From: Narthecium ossifragum
Lineage: Eukaryota > Streptophyta > Magnoliopsida > Dioscoreales > Nartheciaceae
Direction: 5' to 3'
NCBI GenBank assembly: GCA_963920575.1
Contig: OY986964.1
Coordinates: forward strand, 10,290,663-10,354,662
Length of the DNA stretch: 64,000 nt
Positions 44,806 to 55,390 of this stretch are shown here, piece by piece. Numbering within the stretch: the stretch's first letter is position 1; each line of letters starts with the position of its first letter. A program made the translations under genes and the position numbers. A model generated the notes under the pieces. It ran no database searches. It had not been told where the DNA came from and saw only the letters and a list, made by a program, of their open reading frames with translations.

Positions 44806-45200
44806 CACTACAAGAGAAACGACCTATATTAACGGTCGGAAACACTGGTATCGCACTAAATTGACCGCTAGCATTGCCTATACCAGCGGTCAGCAAGCAT
44901 TGCTGCTAACCGCATCGGTATAGGCAATGCCAGCGGTTATGGAGACCACCATTAGCGCTGTTATTGAGTCCAAACAAGCGCTGGTATAACACCAACATAA
45001 TCGACCAATTGTGGGGTCAAAAGTGCTGATATTGAACGAAGTGAGCACTGGTACAGGTCTCCTACTCCCCGTTTATTGAAAATGTGGGTATATGTTGCCA
45101 AGAAAGCATGGCTTATGTATGGGCATAACCGTTGGTATAGCAAAAAAACGATTGCTGGCATTACATGTCATATTCTAGCGATATTGAAAAACGTGGATAT
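44806..45200 (+). mobile_element. CACTA (En/Spm-type) transposon terminus
   Basis: Begins CACTACAAGAGAAACGACC, the CACTA-type terminal repeat, followed by subterminal motifs CCAGCGGT/ACCGC and GCTGGTATA. A hairpin with 14-bp arms (GCATTGCCTATACC and GGTATAGGCAATGC) lies at about 44872-44930. The right boundary is unclear. Confidence 0.6.
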
Positions 45201-46488
45201 ATGGCCAAAAACGTTGATTATAATTGGAAAAAAATGATGGTAAAGCAATGAAATAATGATGGTTTTTCCCTTCTATTCCAGAGCTTTTATACTTGTTTTT
45301 ATAATATGAGCGAAAATGCCGGATAATAGTAGTAATAATAGTCTTGTATTTATTTTCTATATCAAATATTATATAAAAACCTGTAGAACAATTACCATAT
45401 CAACAAATTGGATACAATTTTCGTTTTCCAAATATCAAATACCAAAAAAGATAGAAAATATTCATTCAACCTGTATGTAATTGTAAGATTTCGAATATCC
45501 AGCAAAGATACAAAATATTTAATCAACTATTTCATTCGTCTGGTAATACTTAGTATTAAACTAGTTCGTTGGAAAGTCAGATACCCAAAATTACTCCCAT
45601 GAGAGCAAGGCTTGAAAGCTAAATTTTAGTAAATGATCATAGTTCTTAGTCACATGCATTGAGCAATAGAAAATATTCATTCTTATCTTCATAAATTAAC
45701 TATGTAATTCTATTAAGGTACAACTTTTAGAACTATATATGTACCATGTGAAGCAGAGGTGGGATGATGACTTGATGTCAAAGAGCGCAGGTTAGGATAT
45801 GGACTTGATTGAGGCGCCTAAACACCAAAATTAACAATCAATATGTTAAATGAGTCATCTTTTGCCACTTTGATCACAAAAAAACAAGATAGTACGAACC
45901 CACCAATAACAATAAAGGTACTAGAAAAGTGTGAAAATGGTTTCATTTCTATTCACTACGTGCATACAATCGACCTTTAATTGGAAAGTGTGAAAGTGCA
46001 AAAATGATTTCATGACATAACGAAAACTCCTCTTAAATTAATTGCCTCATCAAAAACATGGTTTTCACTACTACAGAACTAAAGAACAGCATGTTTGTTT
46101 TTTATCTAATCCAAAGCAAAGTTGGCCCAAATGTAATAGGTCATTAGATAAGCTTGAGCTTAAATGTCTCCTAATAACACCTTCAAGTACTCAAGAGACA
46201 ACCACTGCTAATGTTAGAATTCAATTTGAAACAATGAACCCAAGATGCTTGATGAGAAACAAAAATAAGGCCTTATAAACATCCATGAGGTTCCAACTCA
46301 GTTTGGTTGAGCAAAGACAGTTAAGGGTTAATAAAGGCCATTTAATCTGCAACTATATATATCACAAGATATGATGCACAAAAAATCAACATGCATAAAC
46401 ATATGCATAAACATGTTATTACAGTTTATCATGCTTCCAACAAAAAGATAATCAAATATCTTGCTGCCAAGATGCTTGATAAAATTGA
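45201..46488. other. A/T-rich intergenic sequence
   Basis: Nothing recognisable. Small frames (45408-45602, 46042-46278) have no family features. Confidence 0.35.
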
Positions 46489-47286
46489 TGTTGGATTAAG
46501 GCTTATATAAAAGCCCAAAACACATATTAAATAAGTGTGGGCTAAGCCTAGAATAGTTGAATCAAATGGGCCAAGAGAAAGCCCATTTGTTAATAACCAA
46601 ATGGAGGAGCCCATATGGTGTAGTAAAATGTTTAGTCCCACATTGGTTATCGAGAAAACATTTCACTAGTTTATATAGTGTTTGGAGCTTCTATGCTTTG
46701 AACACTTGAGTGGACTAGAGAGAGGCACCCACACAAGTGCATTGTCGCTCGCCGGCCGGTCGTGCGTCGTGTCTTTCTATTTTGCTACGTGGTTATCTAG
46801 TGGAATCAGGTCGAATACACTAGACCGATTGGGCTGAATCAGCTTGACTTTTCAGCTTCCAAGTCGGTTATAGTTGGGTTGAGTCGGCTTGACTTTTCAG
46901 CTTCCAAGTCGGTTACAGCTAAGTTGTCTGAGTCTAAATGACTAATTTACTCACAATAATGGGATGAGTCAGTTATGACTCTTGGGCTACCCATGACTAG
47001 GCAATTATGGGTGATGTGGAAACCCATGTCAAGACATGTCCCTCTACTCCTTGGTCGACCGTCTGGGTCGGGCCCGTGGCTCACATGCTTATTTCGCATC
47101 GAGCGCTCTTGGGTTGCAAGGGCAATTTGGTAAATTGTGTTTTATCGGTTTATTTCACACCCCGCGTATGCACACACTGATCGCGTTTGTGGTAATGTTT
47201 GCTTAGAACGGTTAGTTGGACCAGGGATCGAAAGATCCGGGCTTGGACTTCTGTTCTAGCCCAAGTCTAGCTTTCTGCACCAAAAT

Positions 47287-47960
47287 GATCGATCATTCCT
47301 TGTTAGAAGGATCGATCATTTAGTGTCAGAAAGTCAAACTGCATCGTCATGAAGGATCGATCATTCATAAGTCGGTTCGTCCGTCTATAAAACGGATGCG
47401 AGCCCCTCCTTTAATCTCTTTTGAAATCAGCTGTTCATGAGCTCAGATCCGGCTGGATTTGGAAGGGGTTGAGGGCGATCTTTGGCTCAGCGACTGGGAT
47501 TGAAGCTACTCTAGTCTAGGTAGGGATGCTACCTACTTGTCTTTCCGGTTTCTGTGAGTTTTGAGCTTGCCTGTGTTTTCTTTTAGTAGATCTCCTTGCA
47601 TGCTTGTTGGTTTTCAGTGCAAGTATCGGTTTTGGACTCGTGGTCCTTCGTACTACCAAATTTCAAGGTTTTGTGAGATTTGATAGGGTTTCCTGACGGT
47701 ATTTCTCGTCGGCCGGTCGCCGAAGAACCCAACATGATCGATCTTTCTTGCAAAGGATCGATCATTCTTGAGCGTCATGCCTGGCCCATGCATGATCGAT
47801 CTTCTGGTAGAAAGAAGATTGATATTTTACTTGACGGCATGGACGGGGTCCCTGGTCATGAAACTGATCGATCTTCCCATCGATCCTTTTTGGCTTGATA
47901 GCGACGGAACCTTCCCATCACTAGGAAGATCGATCATTTCCCTTCGAAATGATCGATCCT
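47287..47960. repeat. GATCGATCATT/GATCGATCTT palindromes around the TATA box (L1)
   Basis: Upstream cluster 47287-47372 (ATGATCGATCATTCC, AAGGATCGATCATT) and downstream cluster 47735-47960 (CATGATCGATCTTTC, AAATGATCGATCCTTTG and others), mirroring the arrangement at 21100-21755. Confidence 0.8.
47378..47398 (+). promoter_or_regulatory. TATA box inside a short inverted repeat (L1)
   Basis: CGTCCG, TCTATAAAA, CGGATG: the inverted repeat seen at 21168 with one mutated base in the right arm. Confidence 0.6.
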
Positions 47961-49137
47961 TTGTGCGACAGGGAGGTGTTTTCAATGGCTTTTGCTCGTG
48001 GGGCTTCGTATGTACTGGTTTTCTTTATAGCTTTATACATTGTAAATATGTTTAAGCATGTTTGCCCCATAATGAGGGGTAGTGGTGAACCAAGAGAGTG
48101 ATGACTCCCGGGATGTGTAGATAGCATGTTGTACTGTTAGTCGTGTTTGCCGGGGTTGCTTTCCGTAACATGCTATTCCTTTGTGGACTGGTTGCAGTTG
48201 ATGGGGTTACCACTGCAGCAGTTCCTTGGCCCGTATTACCTGTTCAGCACCCCGGACCATGTTTATTATCGTCACATATGTTGCATGCTTATCTGCTTTC
48301 CTGTGTATGTTCATAGCATGCATCTGGTTGTGCATTAGTTGCATAAGGTTAGGGCGTGAGTGATTTGTGGTATCGCCGTCCCGAGGGCTTGGAAGCTCGG
48401 ATTAGCCTTAGCACCGTGGCTGGGTAGCTTGGTCCATGTTTGAATGGTTGTGTTCAGTCGAATTCGATGATAGGCCTAGATGACTTGAACACTTGTTAAT
48501 CGATGATTTAGAAGTCGTGTCGATCTCGAGCCGGGTTTTGAGGTGTAGCCGGTGTTCGGTTTTCTTGTCTCTTGAGTAGAGGGTGTGCCTACTCAGCTGT
48601 GTTATCTGCCCACCTGACAGTGCTAGTTTCCTGCTTGTGAGATGGCAGTGTTGGTTTTCTGCCTCACTGAGGGTGACCCAGTATGTGACCAGCTCGGCTG
48701 GAATACCATGACTGAGGCCCCTCAAGGACACGCGGTAGGGTTATGGGACTCTGTGTACACCTAGGCCTTGCTAGAGGGTGACACTATTGTGTTTCCCTCT
48801 TTCTTCAGTGAGTCGTAGTGTAGTTTCCCTACTTAGCTTAGTTGCTCATTCCTACCCGAGCTGTGTTTTACAGGTGCAGGCGTTAGCTCCTCTTCGGTGG
48901 CCCCTACCAGGAAATTGGTTGACGGCGCGGCAGCGCCTGGCAGAGTTTGAGGAGCGATGATTTTTTTGTCTTCAGAACCCCTATATAGTTGGCCTCCTAC
49001 GGGAGTATATAAATGTTTGTACTTGATTTCCCCTTGTAGAGGTTTCGTAGATTTGTATCACTTTGGATTTGAAATCTTTAATCTTGAGGTTTCTGTAAAT
49101 TTTAGAATTGCTAATTAAGGGTGTTTGATGAATGCTT

Positions 49138-49466
49138 AGGGAAACCAGTAGATTAGAGGGAACCCTCGCCAAACTTTCGGGAGTTAATTAGATTCTGGTT
49201 CGCGTCCCCTGGCCCGGTTGGGCTTTCGCGGGTCGGGGCGCGACAACTTGCCCAAGGGAAACCAGTAGACTAGAGAGAACCCTCGCCAAAATTTCACGTA
49301 GCTAGTTAGGTTCCTGTTCGCATCCCCCGGCTCGGTTGGGCTTTCGCGGGTCGGGGCGCGACAACTTGCCCAAGGGAAACCAGTACACTAGAGGGAACCC
49401 TTACCAAAATTTCCCCAATTAGTTAGGTTCCGGTTCGTGTTCCCCAATTAGTTAGGTTCCTGGTCA
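49138..49466 (+). repeat. Tandem copies of the L1 3' terminus
   Basis: Three units starting GGGAAACCAGTA and containing TAGAGGGAACCCT. The first two end in GGTCGGGGCGCGACA, joined by ACTTGCCCAA; the third is truncated with a short internal duplication (CCCCAATTAGTTAGGTTCC twice). Confidence 0.85.
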
Positions 49467-50007
49467 GCTGTTACTGCTAACGTAGCGACCCTTGAGCTCC
49501 CTAAGTAGAGGTTGCAGGTGATGTGGTAGCACCCATAACTGGGTTGCTACTGCTGATGTGGTGAGTCTCTTCACCTTCCCACTGAGTGGCTGATCAACTA
49601 GCCATCGTAGCCTATAAATAGGACCTTACCCATCCAGTTAAAGGCTAAGATGCATGCATCCACAATTGCACACCACCACTTCGTAGAGGGTCAGGCAGGT
49701 TGAGAGTACCATACCGGCGAAGGCTTGACAGGCGATCGGAGACTGGCTTCCTTCCGTTCGCGCAGAAGATCATTGTACCCTGGGAGCTCCTTGCCTCAAG
49801 AACCAGAAGCTTCGGTTGTGGTGGGCAATACGAGCTTAAGGGCACAGTATGATACACTGGCCTCAATCAAACTATTCTTTTGTGTTGTCTTGTTCTTACT
49901 TCTCCCATTCGGATCAGCGGTAAGAATCAGTGGTTTTATGTTATCGTTGTAAAGGATTTCTTGCTACCCTAGTAAAAGCAAGAATCCTAGCTTAATTTTT
50001 TCCAACA

Positions 50008-50479
50008 ATTGCTCGGTTAAGTGATGAGCAATTATACATATGGTATCTGAGAAGAACTCAACAAGGAAAACAGAATAATAATACTTGGAGAGAAGGACAG
50101 AGAATTAACAGATGAAGAAACTACCAAAAATTATTTAAAAAAATCAAAAACCAGAAATAGAATAAAGCACTCCTCGTTCAAAGATTGCAGTGTGAAATGG
50201 ATTAACCAGCTGCTCAAATTTTGGTACCTGAAACTATCGAAGATTGAGAATTAATGGTACAAATCAATTGTAGACATGACTTTACACAAACTGCAACAAC
50301 TAACTAAAAAAAGATATGCTAATTGTACATTTTCCTGAATTAACGAGCAATAAATGGCCAATAGTGTAAAGAATGAAGCCAACTATATGAAATAAGAAGA
50401 CAATAGTGTTGTGCCTGAGCATCTATCTGATTTGTTTGTAAATACACAATTAACTATAATTCTTGGAATACAAACATAC
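50008..50479 (-). other. Spacer between copia LTR and APC10 exon
   Basis: A/T-rich, no exon of APC10 recognised here. 50008-50039 contains ATTGCTC...GAGCAAT, a small hairpin between the LTR end and the primer-like site. Confidence 0.35.
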
Positions 50480-50880
50480 CGGCGATCAGTCTTAGACAAG
50501 GCCATATATGGACCCAACCAACTGGCTTCACCAGCTCCACAATTTTTATCTCCTACACAGAGGAAATGCTAACAATATAAGTTATAAAACACCAATTCTA
50601 GGAGATCGGATAATAAGCCATTACATCTTTCAACTACAACATGAGTATAATTGGTCTGGTACATAACATCATTCGTCCAAAACCTTGCATACAATAAGCA
50701 TCATGCATATTATGGCATAACAGTACCAAGCATCATAAAAACTTTAGTCACTTCTTCAAGTTTGAAGCCCTAAAAAACAAGAAGCACCTTCAGGTTGTGG
50801 AAACCATCTCCTGCACGCAGAGAGATCTTGCTTGGTGTGTAACTCTCGTCAAGCTTGAAATCAACAAAAAGAACAAATAG
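50480..50880 (-). pseudogene. APC10: APC10 (anaphase-promoting complex subunit 10) gene fragment, two exons
   Basis: On the minus strand, exon 50880-50788 encodes [20 protein letters not shown] followed by [11 protein letters not shown], flanked by CTGCAG and GTGCTTC splice signals. Exon 50552-50480 follows an acceptor TGTGTAG and encodes EIKIVELVKPVGWVHI, then after a 2-bp insertion LSKTDRR, ending at donor GTATGT. These match consecutive exons of the DOC domain of plant APC10, which helps the APC/C ubiquitin ligase bind substrates. The exon phases suit the intact gene. The +2 shift and absence of earlier and later exons make it a pseudogene or captured fragment. Retained introns exclude a processed copy. 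Confidence 0.8.
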
Positions 50881-50948
50881 CTGCAGATGATATTCGCGAT
50901 AAGTTGGTACAAACCAACAAGCTAAGACATGGGTTCACATAAAGAAAA

Positions 50949-51388
50949 GGGTAAATTATAATTATGGGTCCTGTGGTTTAGATCAAGTTTCATTTAAGGC
51001 CATATAGTTTCAAAACATTCAAATAAGACCCTAACATTTGGATTTCATTTCAAATAAGGCCGTAGAGCCGACACTGTTTGTGGGTTGACGACAAATGAGT
51101 CACGTGACATCACATAACCCAAACCATAAGGTATTAAATGAAACTTAATCCAAACCATAGGGCCATAAGTGAACCTTGATACCAATCACAGGGTCAAAAA
51201 ATGTAATTTACCCTTTATATTTTATGGTCACATGATATCACGTGACTCATTTACCGTTAATCCACTAATGGTGTCGACGTCTAGGACCTTATTTGAAATG
51301 AAATCCAAACTACGGGGCATTATTTGAAAGCTTTGAAACTACATGGCCTTAAATGAAACTTGACACAAACCACATGATCCATACTTGT
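50949..51388. mobile_element. Foldback MITE with GGGTAAATTATA end, truncated
   Basis: The left arm (50949-51115: GGGTCCTGTGGTTTAG, AAGTTTCATTTAAGGCC, ATGAGTCACGTGA) is mirrored by the right arm (51227-51388: TCACGTGACTCAT, GGCCTTAAATGAAACTTG, AACCACATGATCC). The right terminus is cut by the L2 LTR that begins at 51389. It lies in the APC10 intron region. Confidence 0.7.
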
Positions 51389-51457
51389 TGATGAGTGCAT
51401 GAAAGTGCACTCTGAACAGTCTTATCATTACTCCAATTGTTGGATTCTTTATCCTTA

Positions 51458-52487
51458 GAGCATCCACATCAGCTCTTCTTAACATATTCTCTAAAATACA
51501 GTAAAAAGAGCCATTTCTCTACTTTACAGATTCTCTATCCAACAACACTCTGCATCAGATACTCTAAACAATTCTCTATCAGACTTAAATATTAATATCT
51601 TCATTCTTTCTTTATATTTTCTATTTTTTATCCATTGGTCATATTGTACATTGATAAATATATTTGACAACAACATTAACATATTACATTAATTATATAA
51701 TAGTAATATATTCATACTTTCATTATTTCTCTAGGCTATAGTAAAAAGAGCCATTTTTCTAGTTTACTGATTCTTCATCCAATAACACTTCCCATCATAT
51801 ACTCTAAACCATTCTCTATACCACTTAAATATTCATACTTTCATTATTTCTTTATATATTTTATTTATTATTTATTGGTCATATTATATTCATAAATATA
51901 TTTGAGAATAGTCATATATTCAAATAACTATATAATAGTAATATATATTAAATAAAAATATTAAAAATTTGGAAATATTAATGTATTATCATTTCTTATT
52001 CATTGGAGAAGATGGGTTTGGAGAAGAGATAAAAGGATAAATGGGTTTGGAGAAGAGATAAAAGAATAAATGGGTTTGGAGAAGAGATAAAAGGATAAAT
52101 GTGTTTTGAGAATCTTTTTTGAAAAGTAAAAAAGTCACATTTTATTATTAAATAACTATAGAATAGTAATTTGTTATTACTTGAAATTATTAGAATATAA
52201 AAATCATAATATCTTATTATTTCTTATTCATTAGACAATATGGGTTTGGCTAAAAGATAAAAAGATAAAGTAGATTTGGGTAAAGGATTAGAAAATGCCA
52301 AAAGTTCATATTATATGATTAAATAGTGGATACAGTGATACTCTACATCTAAAGTATCACTGTAGCAATTTCTAGTTTAGAGTATTCCTTACAAGAGCTG
52401 ATGCAGGCCATTTTTTGACAAAACTTGCACTATAGCTACTCTACTATAGAGTATTTGGCTCTTTTACAAGAGCTAATTTAGATGCTC
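51458..52487. mobile_element. Tourist-like (PIF/Harbinger) MITE in the L2 LTR
   Basis: Terminal inverted repeats GAGCATCCACATCAGCTCTT and GAGCATCTAAATTAGCTCTT (reversed at the right end), flanked by TTA duplications (51455-51457 and 52488-52490), the PIF/Harbinger signature. The interior has a duplicated segment (AGTAAAAAGAGCCATTT... at about 51500 and 51740) and three ~30-bp tandem units of GGGTTTGGAGAAGAGATAAA (about 52013-52100). No transposase. Confidence 0.85.
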
Positions 52488-52738
52488 TTAATTAGCCTCT
52501 TTAGTATTGTTTTTACACTTATATGATGCTTCACAAAGCTATTTGAAAAATGCAGGGAATAGGAGTCAAAAGGAGCAAAGAAAGTGAAAAGATAACATGG
52601 ATCAAGTTCAAAGATTAACCTGTACCTGTTCAGGAAGAACCAAATGATGTTCCATGTATGATTGGAAAGCTCTAAAAGTCCAGTTTCTGGAGAATTTTAT
52701 CGTTTGAGATTCTGAGTTACATAAAGGAAGTTACCAAA

Positions 52739-52870
52739 AGATTGATCTCTTATGAAGCTGAAGGAAACAGAGAGTATCTTTTCAAAAGATTGATCTTCTC
52801 CTTTAAAAAGATCGATCTTCCTCGAGTGCAGGCAACTACACGGGATGAAAAGATCGATCTTTGTTTGACG
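52739..52870. repeat. AAAAGATCGATCTT palindrome array in L2 LTR
   Basis: Four to five sites, some decayed (AAAGATTGATCTTC), ending about 55 bp before the TATA box. Sparser than in other copies. Confidence 0.75.
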
Positions 52871-52923
52871 GAAGAGAAAAATAAAGGGCTCAAATTTAAT
52901 CCGAGGGGGGAGGCTTTGGAGGC

Positions 52924-52932
52924 TATAAATAG
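52924..52932 (+). promoter_or_regulatory. TATA box of L2 5' LTR
   Basis: TATAAATAG in context GGAGGCTATAAATAGGGG. Confidence 0.7.
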
Positions 52933-53717
52933 GGGACTTAGGGTTATCAAAGAGGACAATTCAAGAGTGGTTTTCAAGGAGGAAAGCATCTAGTTTGGTT
53001 TTAGTTTTTCTTCTTCTTTATTTATTTATTTTGAGCACTTTGGTTGTATTCATGATGAACATGAGTGGCTAGTTTTCTTGCTAAGGAACCAATGTAGCCT
53101 AACTGAATCATTGAATCAATTTATTTCTTAATCAAATTATATTCCTTGTTTCATTCATTATTATAACTGAGATCTTGGTGCTTTTATCTAGCCAATAGAA
53201 GTATTGTAGATTGTTTTATGTGAGATTATGCGAGGGTTCATCCTTAATCTTGCACGATCTATGAATGCATGAGTTTATGTCAAAGCCGGGTTTAAGCTTA
53301 GACAATTCTTAGTTCATGAGTGTTTTTCAAAACTTAATGGGTTCATTAGCTAGGGTTAGTTAAGAGTACTTGGTGACACCGCGGTCGAACGAATTATCAT
53401 ACTGGAAGAATGAACTCTTGGAATTAAATTGAGATTTTGCTGATTCAATGCATAGAATGAGGATGTTATGGCGAAATCGGAACCTTAGTCTTCATCTATC
53501 ATATTTCTGTCGCTTTCTTCCATTATTGTTAGATATTTTACTTCGAGCAATTCTTCCTTCTTACTTCGCTTTGTTACTTTCTTTAATTTATGTTCTTCTT
53601 TAGCGTTTTACCCTAATAACATCTACAAATCTCTGTGGGTACGATACTCGTCTTGCTGTTATATTGATTTCACTGATTTGTATACTTGCGAGACATAAAA
53701 TTTATTCATCAAGTTTT

Positions 53718-53735
53718 TGGCGTCGTTGCCGGGGA
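53718..53735 (+). promoter_or_regulatory. Primer-binding site, tRNA-Asp type
   Basis: TGGCGTCGTTGCCGGGGA differs at one base from TGGCGCCGTTGCCGGGGA, complementary to the 3' end of plant tRNA-Asp and typical of Athila-type elements. It shows L2 belongs to that branch. Confidence 0.85.
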
Positions 53736-53799
53736 TTTGATTAGAGTTTATTAGTGGTGAATGCAAGGTCGCCGAGGTCGTCGATCATGAAAAGAAAAG

Positions 53800-53975
53800 T
53801 TGCTACCCTTGGATGATAAAGTAGATCAAATCGGGAGGAAGAAGATGTCTAACAAAGGTAACCTGTCTACATCAAATCCAGAAGTTCAAAAGGAGGAACT
53901 AGAGAAAATGAAGGTTAATAACAACGCACGTCCGCTAGAGGAGTATGTGAGGTCTACTATTTCTACTTCACCTTC
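53800..53975 (+). pseudogene. Gag start of the L2 element, truncated
   Basis: Open frame starting at 53800 (TTG in place of an ATG) with a basic, Lys/Glu-rich stretch (KKMSNKGNLSTSNPEVQKEE). It is cut at about 53976 by a CACTA transposon end. Assignment rests on its place after the primer site. Confidence 0.5.
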
Positions 53976-54129
53976 GGGCTATGTCAACACCAGCGGTCGG
54001 TCAAAGTGCTGGTAAATAACACGTTAATGCCAGCGAGTTTCTCGGCCCCTGGTATAGACTAAATTCACCTTCATTTTTTTTATGAGCACTGGTAGAAAAA
54101 CATTGGAATAGGCCGTATTTGTTGTAGTG
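53976..54129 (-). mobile_element. CACTA transposon terminus (opposite orientation)
   Basis: Ends ATTTGTTGTAGTG, the reverse complement of CACTACAACAAAT. Subterminal words ACCAGCGGTCGG, GTGCTGG and GCACTGG resemble those at 44806. Orientation suits the 3' end of an element whose 5' end could be at 44806, but the bases beside the two ends (ATA and AAA) do not match as a 3-bp duplication. Confidence 0.6.
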
Positions 54130-54545
54130 AAATGACCCATTGTCTGAAACTGCTGCAATTGGCTCCGTTGTTCTATCCTCGGATCGGAGAGAGGTTTGGA
54201 CTTGGGGTAAGCCATTAGTTATTGCTTCAGTCTTAGAACGAGAGATGGAAGCAATTATAAAGGGGATGAGAAAGGCTAAAATACATGGCCTCAAGAATAT
54301 CATCATAGAGACGGATTCACTCACCGCAGTTCAAATTCTTAATGGGCTAAGGGTATGGCCTCAAGACTTGGAGCATATCACTAAAATGATTTGGCTACAT
54401 GCAATCGTTTTTTATTCTGTTCTCTTTTAATACATTTCTGGAGAGTATAATATGAGAGCCGACAATGTTGCTCGAGCGTGTCGCAAATCCAGGTTGATGT
54501 TTACCTGGTCTTACGAGTCACGGACCATGTTGTTAGGCAACTAGA
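54130..54545 (+). pseudogene. RNase H domain of a non-LTR retrotransposon (LINE)
   Basis: Frame reads AAIGSVVLSSDRREVWTWG, then LEREMEAIIKGMRKAKIHGL (catalytic Glu helix) and IIIETDSLTAVQILNG (catalytic Asp). After a frameshift near 54425 it reads ISGEYNMRADNVARACRKS, the final Asp motif. This is the RVT_3-like RNase H found at the C-terminus of plant LINEs. The first strand is missing at the CACTA junction. Confidence 0.7.
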
Positions 54546-54738
54546 TTTGTTATAATGATTGGATGTAAATATTAGTCTATGGGCTCATCTCATCAAAACA
54601 AAAAATTGGAAGCCGTTGTCAAACTCCTCCCAATCCAAACATACATTATATGGTCTTGTTGAGAGTCGAGTCACATCCTTGCTCAAATCCGTCAAATGGC
54701 ATAATATCAAGCGAAGTGGGACTAGACCCCTTCTAACG
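54546..54738. other. Short spacer, no gene seen
   Basis: Possible LINE 3' UTR leading to the copia LTR. Confidence 0.3.
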
Positions 54739-55171
54739 TGAATTGAAACCATGTACATGGTTTAGACAATGAAAGTGGAAAATGAAGTTTGACCAATTTA
54801 GGCATGCAAAAATCCAAGAAACAAGGATAGTGAAAACATCCCCATATATTCTTTAGACAACAATAGCGGAAAACGAAGTCTATGTTATAATATATGCTAA
54901 ATAGCACCCACTCTTTAAGTTAAACTCAAAGCATAAGGAGAAGAAATTGAGAGTAATATAGATAAGGTAAACACCAATACTTCTCTTCCGATCTCACATT
55001 CATTCATTAACCAGATGCCTATTTATAGGCAAATGCATACACACGAAGACAAAATTATCATCACGTGGGTGAAAAATATCTCCACCCTCATTAAATCTAT
55101 GTCAGTAGTTACCCAAGCATGGTCATCCATTTGTCAATTATGGCTGCATATGTGTTTCACATGTTACAACA
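54739..55171 (-). mobile_element. 3' LTR of minus-strand Ty1/copia element
   Basis: In element sense it begins TGTTGTAACATGTGAAAC (plus end at 55171) preceded by the purine motif AAGACGGAG, and ends near GTTTCAATTCA (54739). It is followed by coding debris in the expected 3'-to-5' order on the minus strand. Confidence 0.7.
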
Positions 55172-55390
55172 CTCCGTCTTTGGATGAACACTAAAAAATA
55201 TGCCTCGTTAAAAAAACTTTACTAAGAAAACCCTGTGTTATAAAAACTTGAAAACAAAGTGCACTATTCTTTTAGAGAGATATCAGGTTATCAAGATTGC
55301 CTCATTAAAACCTTGCCAAGGAAAACACGGTGGGAAAAAACCTTAACGAGGGAAAAAGAATACAGTATCTGAATATCTCTATTTCTCCCC
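55172..55390 (-). other. Copia 3' UTR with repeated CCTCATTAAAACC-type motif
   Basis: On the plus strand TGCCTCGTTAAAAAAAC and TGCCTCATTAAAACCTTGCC begin two related units with AAGAAAACCC/AAGGAAAACAC. This motif is common next to the polypurine tract of plant copia elements. Confidence 0.5.

Larger units (their letters stand above)
47027..49466 (+). mobile_element. L1 LTR with triplicated 3' end
   Basis: Starts TGTCAAGACATGTCCC (mutated TGTGAGGACCTGTCCC), and the LTR proper ends GGTCGGGGCGCGACA at 49245. Very similar to the LTR at 20800. Followed by two extra tandem copies of its last ~118 bp (49246-49363 and a partial one to 49466). Confidence 0.78.
46489..50007 (+). mobile_element. Ty1/copia-type LTR split by an L1 LTR
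   Basis: Begins TGTTGGATTAAGG and ends TTTTTTCCAACA, giving TGTTGG/CCAACA inverted termini. The left part (46489-47026) carries TAGTCCCACATTGGTTATCG and TTTATATAG (46671). The right part (49467-50007) carries a second TATA box (CCTATAAATAGG, 49608) and a leader. Downstream, TGGTATCTGAG at 50040 resembles a tRNA-Met primer site but is separated from the LTR end by 32 bp. The two parts may be one long LTR or two different ones; I favour one. Confidence 0.5.
51389..53711 (+). mobile_element. L2 LTR followed by primer site and gag start
   Basis: Begins TGATGAGTGCATGAAAGTGC and ends AATTTATTCATCA. It is followed within 7 bp by a primer site, so it is a 5' LTR. Contains a palindrome array (52739-52870), TATAAATAG at 52924 and a 1030-bp MITE (51458-52487). 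Without the MITE the LTR is about 1.29 kb. Confidence 0.85.

Noticed and set aside
44806..54129. Calling a single complete CACTA element between the two termini
   Set aside because: Orientation fits, but the terminal repeats match only partly, the flanking bases do not form a 3-bp duplication, and no transposase is seen. Kept only as a hypothesis.
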